A stretch of DNA of 64,000 nt from Owenia fusiformis (lineage: Eukaryota; Annelida; Polychaeta; Sabellida; Oweniidae). The position numbers and the translations under genes are program-made. This document shows positions 39,199 through 51,583 of this stretch, one piece after another. Location of the stretch: assembly GCA_903813345.2 (NCBI GenBank), contig CAIIXF020000010.1, positions 22,147,181-22,211,180 of the forward strand, read 5' to 3'. The number at the start of each line of letters is the position of its first letter. Positions within the stretch are counted from its first letter, which is position 1. Below the pieces are notes generated by a model. That model did not search any database and had not been told where the DNA came from. It was given only the letters and a program-made list of their open reading frames with translations.

Positions 39199-39447
39199 CA
39201 CAGCCCCGGGTATGAAGCATCTATGATGGAGCAAGCAATGTTTGGTCGATCTAGGATAGATGAACTTCAGTTTCAACATCCAAATGGACATTGGCATTTG
39301 AGTCTTGATGTATTTAGCGTTCTGTTGATGAAGGAAATGAACAAGAATGAGCCTGAAAAGGCTTCTCAGCACTGGACTTCAAATGATTTTAGTCCATGTT
39401 CTCTACATGCGGCAGGTGTTGATTGCCTTTTGATTGGGAACTTTTTC
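39199..39447 (+). other. Possible coding exon or gene fragment, divergent from KLF
   Basis: An open frame from 39199 contains ATG at 39223 and reaches a consensus-like donor, AAC|GTACGT, at 39447. It encodes RIDELQFQHPNGHWHLSLDV then FSVLLMKEMN and later DCLLIGNFFN. The phrase Q-x-x-x-G-x-W-x-L-x-x-x-x-x-x-x-L vaguely recalls the C-terminal domain of VWA5A/PARP4-like proteins, which would make it a fragment of such a gene. No further exon was found, so it may be a pseudogene piece or chance. Confidence 0.25.
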
Positions 39448-39564
39448 AACGTACGTTTCCCTTTCAAGCACTTTCTTTCAACTAGAAGTGGGAGTAAATC
39501 TTCTTGTTCTCATCAGATGGCCTGAAATTGTCGGATAAAACAGAGAGGGGCTTTGAGTCAATTA

Positions 39565-39994
39565 CCCAAATGCGAGTAGGTAGTAACCAGTTTCACCACC
39601 AGGTGGCTGATTCGGGTCAATTAACATGGCAGGTATATAAGAAAGTTCCCTTAAACTTGAATATTATCAATTTAAGTGGCTCGATTTTCATATAACCCTT
39701 ATGTGTCTGATACTTATACTAATGAAAATATGTCCAGTAAAGCAAAATATTATCTGTCCACTAAAAGCAAAGATATTTCATTTTTTGTGATTTTATAGCA
39801 TGGGGTCTATGGGGAATCTCCCCGAGCTAGAAGTCACATTTTCAAAGAAAATTGTTTTTTCAAAGTTGATAAACACTTTTTAAAACCACATTTCTAGATG
39901 TAATTTTACATGTAAATTTCAAATATGATATTACTTTGACTGAATTTTGAATTTTTAATGACGTAAATCAAGATTATTTCTACTCGCATCTGGG
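39565..39994. mobile_element. 430-bp MITE, copy 2 (TTA-flanked)
   Basis: Same length and orientation as 8050-8479, with about 18 mismatches and no gaps by eye (about 96% identity). It is flanked by TTA at 39562-39564 and 39995-39997. Terminal repeats are CCCAAATGCGAGTAG and CTACTCGCATCTGGG-like. The close match of two copies implies recent activity of the family. Confidence 0.88.
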
Positions 39995-42042
39995 TTATTA
40001 ACTGATGTGGAACAACGGACAAATCATTTTGCAAGTTGCAAATATTGGTACAAAAACATCTGTTTTTTGAATAAAAAGACATATAATCATAGTGCAACAA
40101 GAAAGTAACAAGAAACAATGTAATTGTTGCCGATATTTTTATTCTTCCAATCATCTGTAAGCATCACTGTCATATTTCTGTTTTCAAAACAGAAATATCT
40201 TTTAGAAAAGAACTGATGATACGAGGCTCTTTCACAGATGTCATATGATAGTGTTTAACAATTTTCCTGATTCACTCTAATCGTGGGCTTCAACCCCCCC
40301 CCCCCCAATTTTCATAATACGTGCCGGGCCAAGGGGTGTCAGAGCCCTCGAGCTCCCCATTTGAAATCGTGCGTCAATTAAATATTAAATATGATAATTG
40401 GAAAGCTTGTTAAAAACCAGAGGTTTATCAACTTTTGTCATTAGTATGTCGAATCAACCATTTAGTACATAAATGGATAAATAGATGGCAACATGTGTGT
40501 CTATAGGACTAGATAGACAGAGCAATAACAATATTGGAAATAATGATAAAAGTCACTTCATTTCTTGATTTAGTTAAATATATCTTAATGGATCATGTAA
40601 AACTGCATTGACGTACGCACGGGTAGGGATCGAAAGATCTGTCCGCTATGGCGGAAGATGGTATTTTTCAGAAGACTTCACAATTTATAACTGGTTTCGT
40701 TATACCAAAAATTCAACTACTCCGTGCCGAATGTGTATATCATTTTCGAGGAACCTTCAATTCTACTTGAAATCCAATAAAAATTAATTAACCTGCCACC
40801 TAGAGGAAGCATTACTTCAAAATTCTAAACCGGCAGCTCAATCTCATCCCCTGGATCCCATCAACGTTTTACGAATATAGAAAGGATGAAGGACAGGGAT
40901 GCAGGGATGACCACACTGGCAAATACAAAATATTGATTACCAGACAATAAAGAAGCTCAGTTGATCTTGCAAATGCAGTCCCTCAGGGCCCCCTCAGGCC
41001 AACCAGCACAACAGACCTCTCCACCAAACAACCGGACAGGCAACCAACCTGCTCACCAAGAAAATACCCCTGATCATGATAATAAAATAATTTGATAACA
41101 TGGTCACCCTGTGACGCAAACTCTGAGGGATCTTATTCGGCGGAATGGTCAATGAATAGCATTAAAGGATTAGGGAGTTTCAATTGCTGAATTAAATGTT
41201 TACTATATTTTAAGATCTTCTTGTATTTCTACCAGATATTACATGGTACAGACTGCGCAAAATTCAAATACTATCAATCAATCTTTAAAAATTGTACTTT
41301 AAAAATTTTGAAATGTCATAATAAGTTTATGTTTCCACAATGGAGGGTAGAGTATACCAGCGTTCGAAGAGAAACGACAGCAAATGTCGAACAAATTATA
41401 CCATGTTCGTAAAGATGGAGTTACCTGTATGAATCTCTGAAATGGCAATTTAGCCAATGGAAATGATTCAAAAATGTTTGCTAAACCATAACCATGACGT
41501 GAATCAGGTGAATGCAAAACATGTAGGACGATTTTAAGATCCGCTTCAGAATATTTTTCGAGCCAAATACACATGGCTCAAGGTTAAGGATATACATGAT
41601 TATCAAGGCAAAGACAACGAATTAACAAAGGATAGGGATTTAATACAGGATATCTAGTACTTTCTGTGTTGTTTTGATGGTTCTAAAATATTAAGAATGG
41701 TAAGTTATCTTTTCATGTCTAATATTTCAAAGTACAGGTAACGTGTCTTTACGTTCTTGATTGAGCGTTCTGGAATATTTCAATGTAATATTTAAATCGT
41801 ACGACAACATTAATTACCAATGTCTTCATCTAGATTGACATGTCAACTTCGTGATTAGACTCAAAATGTAGTATTGTTTTTAACCGACATCAATCAACCT
41901 GGAAATGACACAATGATCACAATTAAATTTCATGCTCTATTTTCCGCCTCAGATTACCTTCCTCACTCAATTTACTGGTAGAGAAATATAAGGTTGGGAT
42001 TGTTACAACACTACGAATAGTGACGTTTTCGACCTAATGATG

Positions 42043-42215
42043 ATTCAATCAATCAATCAATTATTAAAATAATAAATTCCTCAAACAATCAGTTAATCAA
42101 TCCAATCAATTAAATCAGAGAATCAATCAATGAAAATTGATCAATTAATAAACTATGACTTTTCAATTACATAATAAGTTCAAATACTATATTAATTAAT
42201 CAATTAATAAATCAA
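42043..42215. repeat. Degenerate AATC/AATT microsatellite-like tract
   Basis: Runs of CAATCAATCAATCAATTA, TTAATCAATCCAATCAATTA and ATTAATTAATCAATTAATAA form an AT-rich simple-sequence stretch with no coding content. Confidence 0.8.
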
Positions 42216-42627
42216 TGAAATGATATAGATATGAACGTAACCACGAACGAAATGATTGTAGCTTGGGGTAGAATGGCAATATATGAGCGAAATTAAACAT
42301 AAAGATTAACTTGAGAACCTCAGACCAAGGGCGTTACAATACCCGGGAATTTATCGGTTCGTCCAGTACTTGTTTGTGATAGCGCCCTCTGTAGGTCACT
42401 GTGCTTATAGCCTACAGTAATACGGGGTAGGATATCGGGAATTCGGTCAGTTTCTATCCGTCGATTTCGCTATGAATTGAAGCAAGTGTGACCACTTTAT
42501 CCACTTAAACAATTTGATAATTGATTAAATCTTTAAACAAAATCGATAAACACGTTATACACGTCCTATCTCCTTAGAAATTAGCATGTATTTATGGATT
42601 GTGTTTTCGAACAAGGCTCGACCCACG

Positions 42628-42683
42628 CCAATAGGGAAATCCTTATGCTAATTAGTATGACGTCATATTTTCCTGGGGAATCC
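42628..42683. promoter_or_regulatory. Dense transcription-factor motif cluster
   Basis: In 56 bases there are CCAAT (42628-42632), ATGCTAAT (42645-42652, one base from the POU octamer), a perfect CRE TGACGTCA (42658-42665) and GGGGAATCC (42675-42683, kappaB-like). It lies 1.6 kb upstream of the first placed FSTL1 exon and may be its promoter or an enhancer. This is motif evidence only. Confidence 0.35.
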
Positions 42684-44309
42684 TAGATTTCAAAGCCTCA
42701 GTCTGTTATTGTGTCATGTAAACGCTCTTGGGACGCTCTTTTGCAGACAGAAAATTGACAGATTAGCTTTTAACTTTCAGCTTTGATGTTTAAATATTCT
42801 GTATTTCTACCGGACTTCTTGCTGAATATCATATAATGTTATAACTTGATTTGGACCATTGCCTGATTGATCATTCTGAAATTTTGATTGTGATTCATGA
42901 TTGATTGGCAAGAAAAATAATTCCTATTGTTTTCCAGCGAAGTCAAAATGTTACAGCATGAGTTATAATGTCGAGTTTGCATCATGTTAAATTCTGCTAG
43001 TGATTAGAAGTCCATGCACAAGCATACACATAAGAGACAAACACACCCAGGCTCCAGGCCGTGGATGGAAATATAAAACTATTTAAGGCACAAACTGGTA
43101 TTAATAGACCGATATGTAGTGTCTGCCATGTATTGAAGGTAAACCAATCTGCATTATTAATGTTTAGTCTATCAATACATGGATTGTGCAATAGAAAAGC
43201 AATGGCACAATCAAAAATGTTCATATCAATCGTGAATATCTCTCGGTTCAAAGCTTATTTCCAACAGAATCGTGTCAAAATATGTGTCTGAGTAACAGTT
43301 ATACATTATAAGATCGCAAACTCTTACCAATTATCAGCCGAATGGCTCATTTTCAACGAAATGTCCTTAAGACAACAGCCCTGGGTCGCGCCTGAGACCA
43401 AAAACTACTTCAAATAGCCCTCCCCGATATATATACGATGAGCAAAACAAATCTCAAGTAGGTTATATTGACCCTAATTATATTGGATAATCACATTTAT
43501 GCGTGCGCGCGCAGCTCATCCAATGAACGAAACGCCACTTCCCGCTGAAATCACCGGGTATTGATCTTTCCCTTGCTCAGACTAAGATGTTGTATGTAGT
43601 TGCATCATGCAGAATATCTCAAACAATACAACAAATTATTTCAGTTTAGTACGCCTATTGCATGTAATAAGATTATGTTTACTTTTACATGATCCGCATT
43701 ATACCTTATGATTTAAAGTGGCGGCAAAGAATAGGGTGTAAAATATTGGCATTAGTTTTCTTACAAATCATGCCAATGTTTATTTGCAATCCTAAATTCT
43801 TTTCTGAAAAATTAATTGAGATATCTCATCAAATTGAAGTTATTGAAAATATCTAATGTCCAAATTCATCGAGGAGGGGATATCCACTGTTAGTTTAAGT
43901 TATTGCCAAGTAACCTGACAATCAAAGCAATATACCCAAATTTAGACCCGTTTGAATTTGTAGAAAAGGGAATAGTATAATATACTATGATATTATATTA
44001 TAATGTTGTAAGCAAAAGATACTAAATCAAATAAACTTAAAACTTAAATTGATTAAAGATAGTTACTCTTCTAGTCTTTGTTACTAGCCAAAATATTTCT
44101 AAAATTGCTAACTGGCTAGGGACGTGTGACCCATACATAAGTAAACCGTAATAATACCTCTCATCCTGAAACCCATCGAGTGAGCATAATCCTGTTTATA
44201 ATTTTAACTCAAAATCACATTTTTGTCTGATAAGATAAATTTAATCCGGGCAGCTGGGGACGTTCCAAAAGTGCAATCAAAATGTACAATTATTTTTTTC
44301 TAATTTCAG

Positions 44310-47300
44310 ATTAATGAATGGGCATTACTATTGACGATAGTCTGTGTCATACAGGTAAATATATGTTTGGTAATATCATGTGTATTTCTCACTACAACGG
44401 GCCACACTAAAGCGAAAGCAATACTTATAGTTGTTATCGACAAGAACGTTTTTGGAGCGCATTCAAGACACCCCACGACATTGACATGATGCCTGAACAA
44501 GTAAATCATAATGACCATGGGGCACCTGTCATTTCTTCGCCTCTAGTTTCCGATATACTCTGCAATTAGTGAACGTTTCGTTTTACACATGCTGTGTCAG
44601 ATTTTATTATATGATGTGGTATATTTTCAAAGTTTTGACATTACTTTTCCAATTTATATTATTGGTAACTTATGGTGTATATAAGTCCAGTAGTCTTCAA
44701 CAAGGTGATCGCCTGCAGTTATACAATCAAATTGAATTGAATTATTGTCTCTATCATATCCGAAGATACGTTTTTGTCATATTAACGCATAATGTGATCA
44801 TCATTTCTTGAGTGTCATCATCATTGAGTTTCATCATCAATATCATCTAACAGTATTGTCTCATTTCTTTATATATGCAGTCTCTTTGGATGACATTCAT
44901 AATGTAAATACATAAGCCAAGAACAATAGTTATGAAGCATGAGTAAAGGGCTGTGTATGATATGAAAGCAACTTATCGAAATCGTATCAAATACCTGACA
45001 TGCTATTTTACAGGTTTTGTTTCTCTGTTGCAGGCGTTATTGGCAGAACCAGCGACTAATTTTGCCATAGGTGCGTATCTTTAATTCACTCAGTTGCCAA
45101 ATATTGCTCCGATTTATGCGAACGTTTGCCTGCCTTTGTGAACAGTGATTTGGTCCTAATCAGTTACAGTAAAACCTGTGTAAAGGGAACACCTTTGGAA
45201 CCTCTGAAACTGTTCCATTTTGGAGGTGTTACACTTACAGAGGTTCATTGAACATTAACGTCATGGGACTTTGTAAAGTGTTCCACTTACGGAGGTGTTA
45301 CATTTACAGAAGTGTTTCTCCTTTACATGCTTTACTATCAGCAGTTGAACTTTCGATTGAATTATCCTAATTACACATCATTTCCTCATTAGTTATTTAA
45401 GGGTCAGTAGAAGGGGCCCACAATTCCTGGAAGACCATGGTTTCTCCACCGATGGTACCGAGGCCAAACATATTCAGAACTTGTTCAGGGGGTGTATATA
45501 TAAAATGTTTATTTATGATTAACAAGAAGTCCTAATCCTTTATCAATATTGATATATTCCTCAACGAGCTTTATTAAATAAAAAGTATGTGTGAATTAAA
45601 AAAAACATATGATGAAAACAGACATTTAAAAATTATTAACTCAACAATAATACTTCAGAAGAAATATTTTCTTGTTGATTTATTCATAAGTCATCCATTT
45701 ATATCATTTAGCCTCCGATATTGAAGAGTGGCTCGAAAAACAAATCTACTTCTATAATTGTTATTATACAACATTATAAAACTAAGTATGTACAGAGACT
45801 AGAAATAATTCATAACAATGAATGAATGCGGCTTCTTTTTATAAAAATGATTTCGGGAAACAGAACTTTTTCTACTACTCCCTGTCTTCACATCGTGAAA
45901 CCAATTCTCGAATCAACTGTCTGTCATCTGATAATGCGAATCCAACAAAGTGTAGCATTCACAACAAATGAGTAGATATCTCCAGAAGTCAAGTAAGGCC
46001 ATCAAAATTCAGGGAAACATGAACTATCTGGAATCGTAAAATTTCACCCCTTTGAAGGTCTTTCAACAGAGCTTATTACACTCTTGTTTTTGGCCTTAAT
46101 ATGATAACCTGGTTAGATACGGAATAAGGTGTTTTCCTCCGTCCATCAATACAAGATTTATTTTTGAAAATAGAAAAAATATTTCCTCAGATGATGTTAC
46201 TAAAAGGTTCAGATACCTGATTCGAATCCTGGGTTTGGGTATGTTAATATCATTGTTTATGTGGATTCATATACTTAGTTTGTCGGCTTCATATAACTGC
46301 CCTTCATTTCATATACTGCCTTTGCTGGGTTCATATACCTCCTTTTGCTAGGATCATATACATGTATGTATTTGGTTTTGCTGGGTCCATACTAATAGTA
46401 TTAGTTAAGATTTTTGTCGAGAACCTTCTAAATATATAAATGGGTAAGTTTATCTGAATTCTAAGCATACTGCACTGAAAAGAGCAAGATTCAAATCACA
46501 AATGTTCATAAACAGTAAACACCCAACATCAAAATAACTGAATGTTGCATATATTTCTTGCTGTGAGTTTAATAAACAATCTCAAATTGATACTCTTGAA
46601 AACCTAATCATATCTGTAACGCATAAGAAGGGTCTTCGGGTAAAAATTCAGTACCTGCAAAATCATGTTTCATACCCACCATGGGCTCTACCACATAGAG
46701 CCCATGTACCCACGTAATATGAAAACAAACATCATGATAAAACTGACAAGCAAATGCGACATCTGGTAGAATCTTAAAATCGAGGACTTGGAAAGGATTC
46801 AAATCATGAACGTAAGCAAGAACAATAATTACACGTTCCCAGAAAGCTCTTTAGGTTTTGGAACCCGAACAACTGTGAACCTAAACAAATAATTGAGATT
46901 TATAGTTTATCTCTAAAAGCTTCAAAATGACTGATAAATGGATGTTATCGTAGGAGGACTTGAAACAGACAACGCAACTGTTGGCGTGGCATGTGGAACT
47001 AACTGGAGGAAATTATCAGAACAATCTACTCTTATCTTCCGTTATTTCATTCGCTGTTTCCCACTAGTTATATTACTGAATCAACCAGTTGTAAAAGTCG
47101 GAGCGTCTTGTTTAGGATCGGATGAGAAGATACACCCTTCCCTATAAGTTTGGAAAACCTGTCTATGTTTACATCTTTATCTGAAATACTTGTATCATTA
47201 CTAAACTCATCAGTTACATGAGAGAAGTTTTAGGGGAAAAACAACCACCCTATATGGGAAACGAGATTTTCAAAAAGTCATTATGTTAATCATTAATTTC

Positions 47301-50300
47301 AGCATCATATTTTTATATAAAACTTAAAAATAAAATGGCGAAAAGTACTTTAATAGTATGTTATGAGATCAATAAATCCTGAAATCGATTATAGCGGGAA
47401 AGAGCACTGTTCAGTACTTGAAAAGTGAAACGAAACATGGTTGAACTGTAAGTCAGGTTTTTCACATGTATAGAGAGGATGTACATTCCTGGGTACTATT
47501 CTAATCTAGTTATTTTTGAATCCTTGTTTTGTCTGAGGATTATCCAATCTTCTCCCATCACATATCACATGAAGTAAACAGTTAAACTAAGTGTTAATTT
47601 CTTTGTTTATCCATAGTGATTACATGGGCGTAGCTAGGCATGAAATGAAGTCTTACAATTGTGTTTTATAGTCCCCGATAACACAAATTCGCCTACCAAT
47701 CTATATTTGCCACACCAATTTATATTTGCCTCACCAATTTATATTTGCCTCACCAATCTATATTTGCCTCACCAATTTATATTTGCCTCACCCATTTATA
47801 TTTGCCTCACCAATTTATATTTGCCTCACCAATTTATATTTCCCATACCAATTTATATTTGCCTCACCAATCTATATTTGCCTCACCAATCTATATTTGC
47901 CACACCAATTTATATTTGCCTCACCAATCTATATTTGCCTCACCTATGTTTATACCGTGGCTACGCCTCTGGATTATATGTCTGTTTGTGTTTATTCTAA
48001 GTCTATTTGTTTGTTTGTTTGCGTGTTTGTTTGCTTGCTTGTAGTTATTTGATTTGTTGTTTCATCAATTTCAATGCTGCAGAGTAATCATTAGACAGTG
48101 CTTTCGTTCCTGTTATCGTTCTGTTTATACAAAGAGGTCCAAAAAATTACTTCCATAATTCATTCCTATTTCACAGCACTTTTTAAATGCCGTTATTTAT
48201 ACAATTGTGAATTTATCTCGTAGATGACGATGACGCCTGCGTGGGTACGATATGTGGCCCGGGGCGAGAATGCTTCCTAATGGAGGATGGGCAGCCATCG
48301 TGTAGATGCCGGGGGACATGTCCGAGTCATTTGAACACAGTTTGTGGGAGTGACGGAGAGTCTTACGACAACCACTGTGAGCTCCACAAAGCAGCTTGCG
48401 CCACTGGTACACACATACATGTAAAGCACGATGGCTTGTGCAAAAGTAGGTCAATTACCTCTAGAAAAATATATGACAAAGCACAAAGGGAAACATAAAT
48501 CTAAAAAACATTATGCCCATGGGTGATGTACCTGTAAGTACTATTTATAGAACATTTGAAATGCATAAAGTGACGCATGTCGTAAATTATTTCACCCCTC
48601 AAAATACATGTTGTTAGAAACATGCAATAATTAACATAAAGGTATTTCCGCTATTCAATATATTGGACTTCTAACTGATGGAAATATGAACCAAATGAAT
48701 TCCAACATTCTTACTGTGTACACTTCCCTCAATAAGTTTGGCAACTTTATTCGAAGTGAGGAATATATAAACCATTCACTTCTTCGTGATATCGTTCATT
48801 CAAAATATAATTGTCAGATTGTCTCCTCAAACCCATTTTTCAGAAAAAGAAACAGTGACTGAAGTACTGAAAACCCCACTCGCTTGTTTCCAAATGGAGC
48901 GAGATCAGCTGAGATTCCTAATGGTACAATGGCTGAAACGACGTGCTATGACAGAACAGGGTGGTAAGTGATGAGTAACTATCATGTATGTGATCGTATC
49001 AATGTCTTATTGAGTGACATTGGAATTCTACGTTTCCACTATGAATTGTAGCAGTCTACTCAGACGGTTTGATAAGTACTTTCTGACCATTTTTACATCA
49101 TTTTTAGAAAAATACATTTTCTCAATTTCAAGTAAATTGAAATACAAAATATGACCAGCGGAGAGTTCAATTGATATAATTTGTGTTATGAGGACTTTCC
49201 AGGGAGAAAAGCATATTATTAGAATACAAAAGTTGTATTTATGATCAGAAAATACTCTTGGTCAAAGAAATGATTCTTTCAACCACTTGCCAATTGTCAT
49301 ACCATACCTGATTCTTTAGAAGGCAAATAATGACATCGGGCATATATGCGAACAACTTTTTGTAAGTATATATTTTCATAGTAGAGTTTTTGCTTTACAG
49401 AAAAGGACTACATAAAAGTTGTGGAAGAGCAATTCCATATTTGTGATGTGTCCAAAAATAAAGCCATTGACGCAGTGGAGTTTCTTGAATGTATAGATTA
49501 TGACGAAAATGAAGCAAGCAAATATTCAACAAGCATGTCCCAAGAATCTGGCTCTCGACTTGGCATAGACAGAATACTCAAGTGAGTATCTATTGACAGA
49601 GTGACCCAAAACAGGTTGGGCCCAAATAATACCGATTAACTTCTTTACAATAAAGGACATTGGCATTTTAAAGCGCTTACTCCGTCTATTACCATAATAT
49701 CATCATAAACAATTTAATTAATGTTGAATACATATAAATGAATATTGTGGAAAGTGTATTTCAAAATGATATCGCTTTTAAGAGCGTTGAAGTCCACATT
49801 TATGCATAGCATTCATTAATCTCCAGTCACAGTTACATGAGATTTTCTGAAGTAATCATGCATGACTGATAATGTTACAGGGGTCTGTGTGTGGACTCAC
49901 TTATTGGAATGGTGGATGAGAACGAAGACTGGCTTTTGGACTGGGACGAGTTCCAGAAGGGAATGGAACCTCATTACAAACCAGTTCAGAAAAGTAAATA
50001 CTTTGTATATTATCAAAACATTCAACGGTATAGGAACTTTTTCAATATTCCAATCAATAGCATTTCCAATAAAAAAGATTATTTGCCATTATTTGGGGAG
50101 TAATTCGACAATTTCTGGTATAACATTTGAAAAATTTGTGAACGTTATGTCTACAGATTGCTCATTAGAGGAAGATGTGTTTCAAGACGGATCGGAGGCG
50201 AAACTTGGCTGTAACATATGTGTGTGTGCGTGTGGGAGCTGGGTATGTACCAACGCTGAGAATTGCCCTGAGCTGGATGATCCACATATTTTACAAGCGT

Positions 50301-50871
50301 GTAAGTGTCGCATCCATATAAACAACAATGTAGTACAGTTTATACATTTCTATTTGTTTATTTTATTAAAAACATATAAAAATAATTTGAATTACCCTAG
50401 CACACAACGACCTTGAAGAATTAGGAACACTCATAAATCATTTATAAAGGTGATTCTTAACGTTAGCAAGTGTGCAAGCTTTATATTTTATTTTACATCT
50501 AAAAAGTATTTCCCTTCAATTCAGATGAGGTAAGCAGAGGTGGCTTACCATCCAATGAAGAACGGTTGTCTCTTCTTAAAGGATTCAAGTTCATGAAGGA
50601 GTTAGATTCAAATGATAGCGCTGATATTGATCTTGATAACCTACCAGATGACTTCGACTGGAGTAAATTGGGCTTACAAAATGATGCAAAAGCAGAAGAA
50701 GGAGATAAATCTACTGCTCCAGAAAATACAAACACAGATAACATCGACACAGATGATGAAAATGACATTACTAAACCTGTTGATTTCGAAGAGGGAAATG
50801 TCCCAATGGGCACAAGTGAAGTTGAAGCTACTGATCGATTAAAAGACCATACAAGAGAAAATGAAAACTAA
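44310..50871 (+). CDS. FSTL1: Follistatin-like 1 (FSTL1), start exon not found, 402 aa visible
   Basis: Exons 44310-44354, 45034-45070, 48224-48445, 48844-48963, 49401-49581, 49881-49993, 50157-50300 and 50525-50871 all have consistent phases and GT/AG sites. FSTL1 is a secreted glycoprotein of the SPARC/follistatin group that modulates BMP/TGF-beta signalling (family knowledge). The first two exons give INEWALLLTIVCVIQ and ALLAEPATNFAI, which form a signal-peptide core. Upstream of 44310 the frame stops at once, so the ATG is in an unplaced earlier exon. A follistatin/Kazal module follows (CVGTICGPGREC then TVCGSDGESYDNHCELHKAA). Next is an EC-like helical region (FQMERDQLRFLMVQWLKRRA) with two EF-hand loops, DVSKNKAIDAVE and DENEDWLLDWDE. 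Then comes a VWC-like segment (DGSEAKLGCNICVCACGSWV) matching the FSTL1 order. The last exon adds about 115 residues, acidic and Asn/Asp-rich, longer and more acidic than I recall for vertebrate tails. The gene is tail to tail with SLCO. Confidence 0.88.
45071..48223. other. 3.15-kb FSTL1 intron
   Basis: Between the second and third placed exons. It contains TACAGTAAAACCTGTGTAAAGG at 45165 (a mariner-MITE-like terminus, single end), a local hairpin at about 46677-46710 (CATGGGCTCTACCACATAGAGCCCATG), a diverged TIR fragment at 47131, and the 19-bp minisatellite at 47694-47950. No exon was supported inside. Confidence 0.5.
47694..47950. repeat. 19-bp minisatellite in FSTL1 intron
   Basis: About 13 copies of CAATTTATATTTGCCTCAC with point variants (CAATCTATATTTGCCACAC, CAATTTATATTTCCCATAC). 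Since 19 is not a multiple of 3, the array reads open in all three plus frames, which explains the three overlapping open frames here. They are not genes. Confidence 0.93.
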
Positions 50872-51191
50872 TCCAAATATTTTAAAAAATCAAGTTTCTC
50901 TGCCAAGTTGGACTTTGGTGCAAATTTGACAGAGACATATAGTTGTACAACCTAGAATGAGGATATATTAAGAAATTCTGCTATTCAAATTATACATTTA
51001 TTACTAATTTATTATCCTCACAACAGGAGATTAATTGTAATTGTAATTATCTGCATAATGTTTACATTTAAAACATATAAAAAATATAATAACGATTTTA
51101 TACTAATATTATGATGTTCTCTCGAATGAAATGGGGTTGAATGCATCAAGACTATGCAATCCATTCGAGATTCGATCAAGTCACAATTGAT

Positions 51192-51197
51192 TTTATT
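51192..51197 (-). terminator. Candidate poly(A) signal of the SLCO gene
   Basis: TTTATT on the plus strand (AATAAA on the minus strand) lies about 390 bases beyond the SLCO stop codon and 320 bases from the FSTL1 stop. The two convergent transcripts therefore end within a few hundred bases of each other and may overlap. Confidence 0.4.
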
Positions 51198-51583
51198 TTA
51201 TTTATGTTATTAAAGTGTCATGAGTTATAAAACATATAAAATACAATTAAAACACCCCAGGCCGACAACGACCTATAGGACACTATAAATACATGTAAAT
51301 CATTTATATGGAAAATTTTCACGAAGTTTCAGCATTTGGCCACAGGCCTTTGCAACATATAGGTAAATACTAATATTGCTCATTAAGTTAAAAAATTTCA
51401 AATCTCTGTCCATATGTAGAAATCCAGGCAATTGATATACAATTTTTCTGAACAAGTCTGACCTTAAGTCGTTATAAAACATTTTATGAGTACCTGACGG
51501 TACTCAACCGCCATATTTAGTCACACAATGTCCCCGAATTTGACAAACTCAAATGTATCATGAATGGCTGACAGTGTTATGTC

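Larger units (their letters stand above)
39995..44309. other. Intergenic region upstream of FSTL1
   Basis: No supported coding exon. It includes a poly-C run near 40290, an (AATC)n-like stretch at 42043-42215, a cluster of transcription-factor motifs at 42628-42683 and a CpG-richer patch at about 43495-43560. The missing first exon of FSTL1 (untranslated leader and start codon) must lie in this interval or further left. Confidence 0.4.

Noticed and set aside
44569-44811. Hydrophobic plus-strand frame as an alternative FSTL1 signal-peptide exon
   Set aside because: It has no donor in the phase needed to join 45034, whereas 44310-44354 joins in phase and encodes a hydrophobic core.
46200-46250. 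tRNA-like TTCGAATCC motif
   Set aside because: No matching A box, acceptor stem or anticodon arm could be drawn around it.
47659-48052. Three overlapping plus-strand open frames of about 100 aa, repetitive in Leu/Pro/Ile
   Set aside because: They are translations of the 19-bp minisatellite in its three frames; no splice or start context.
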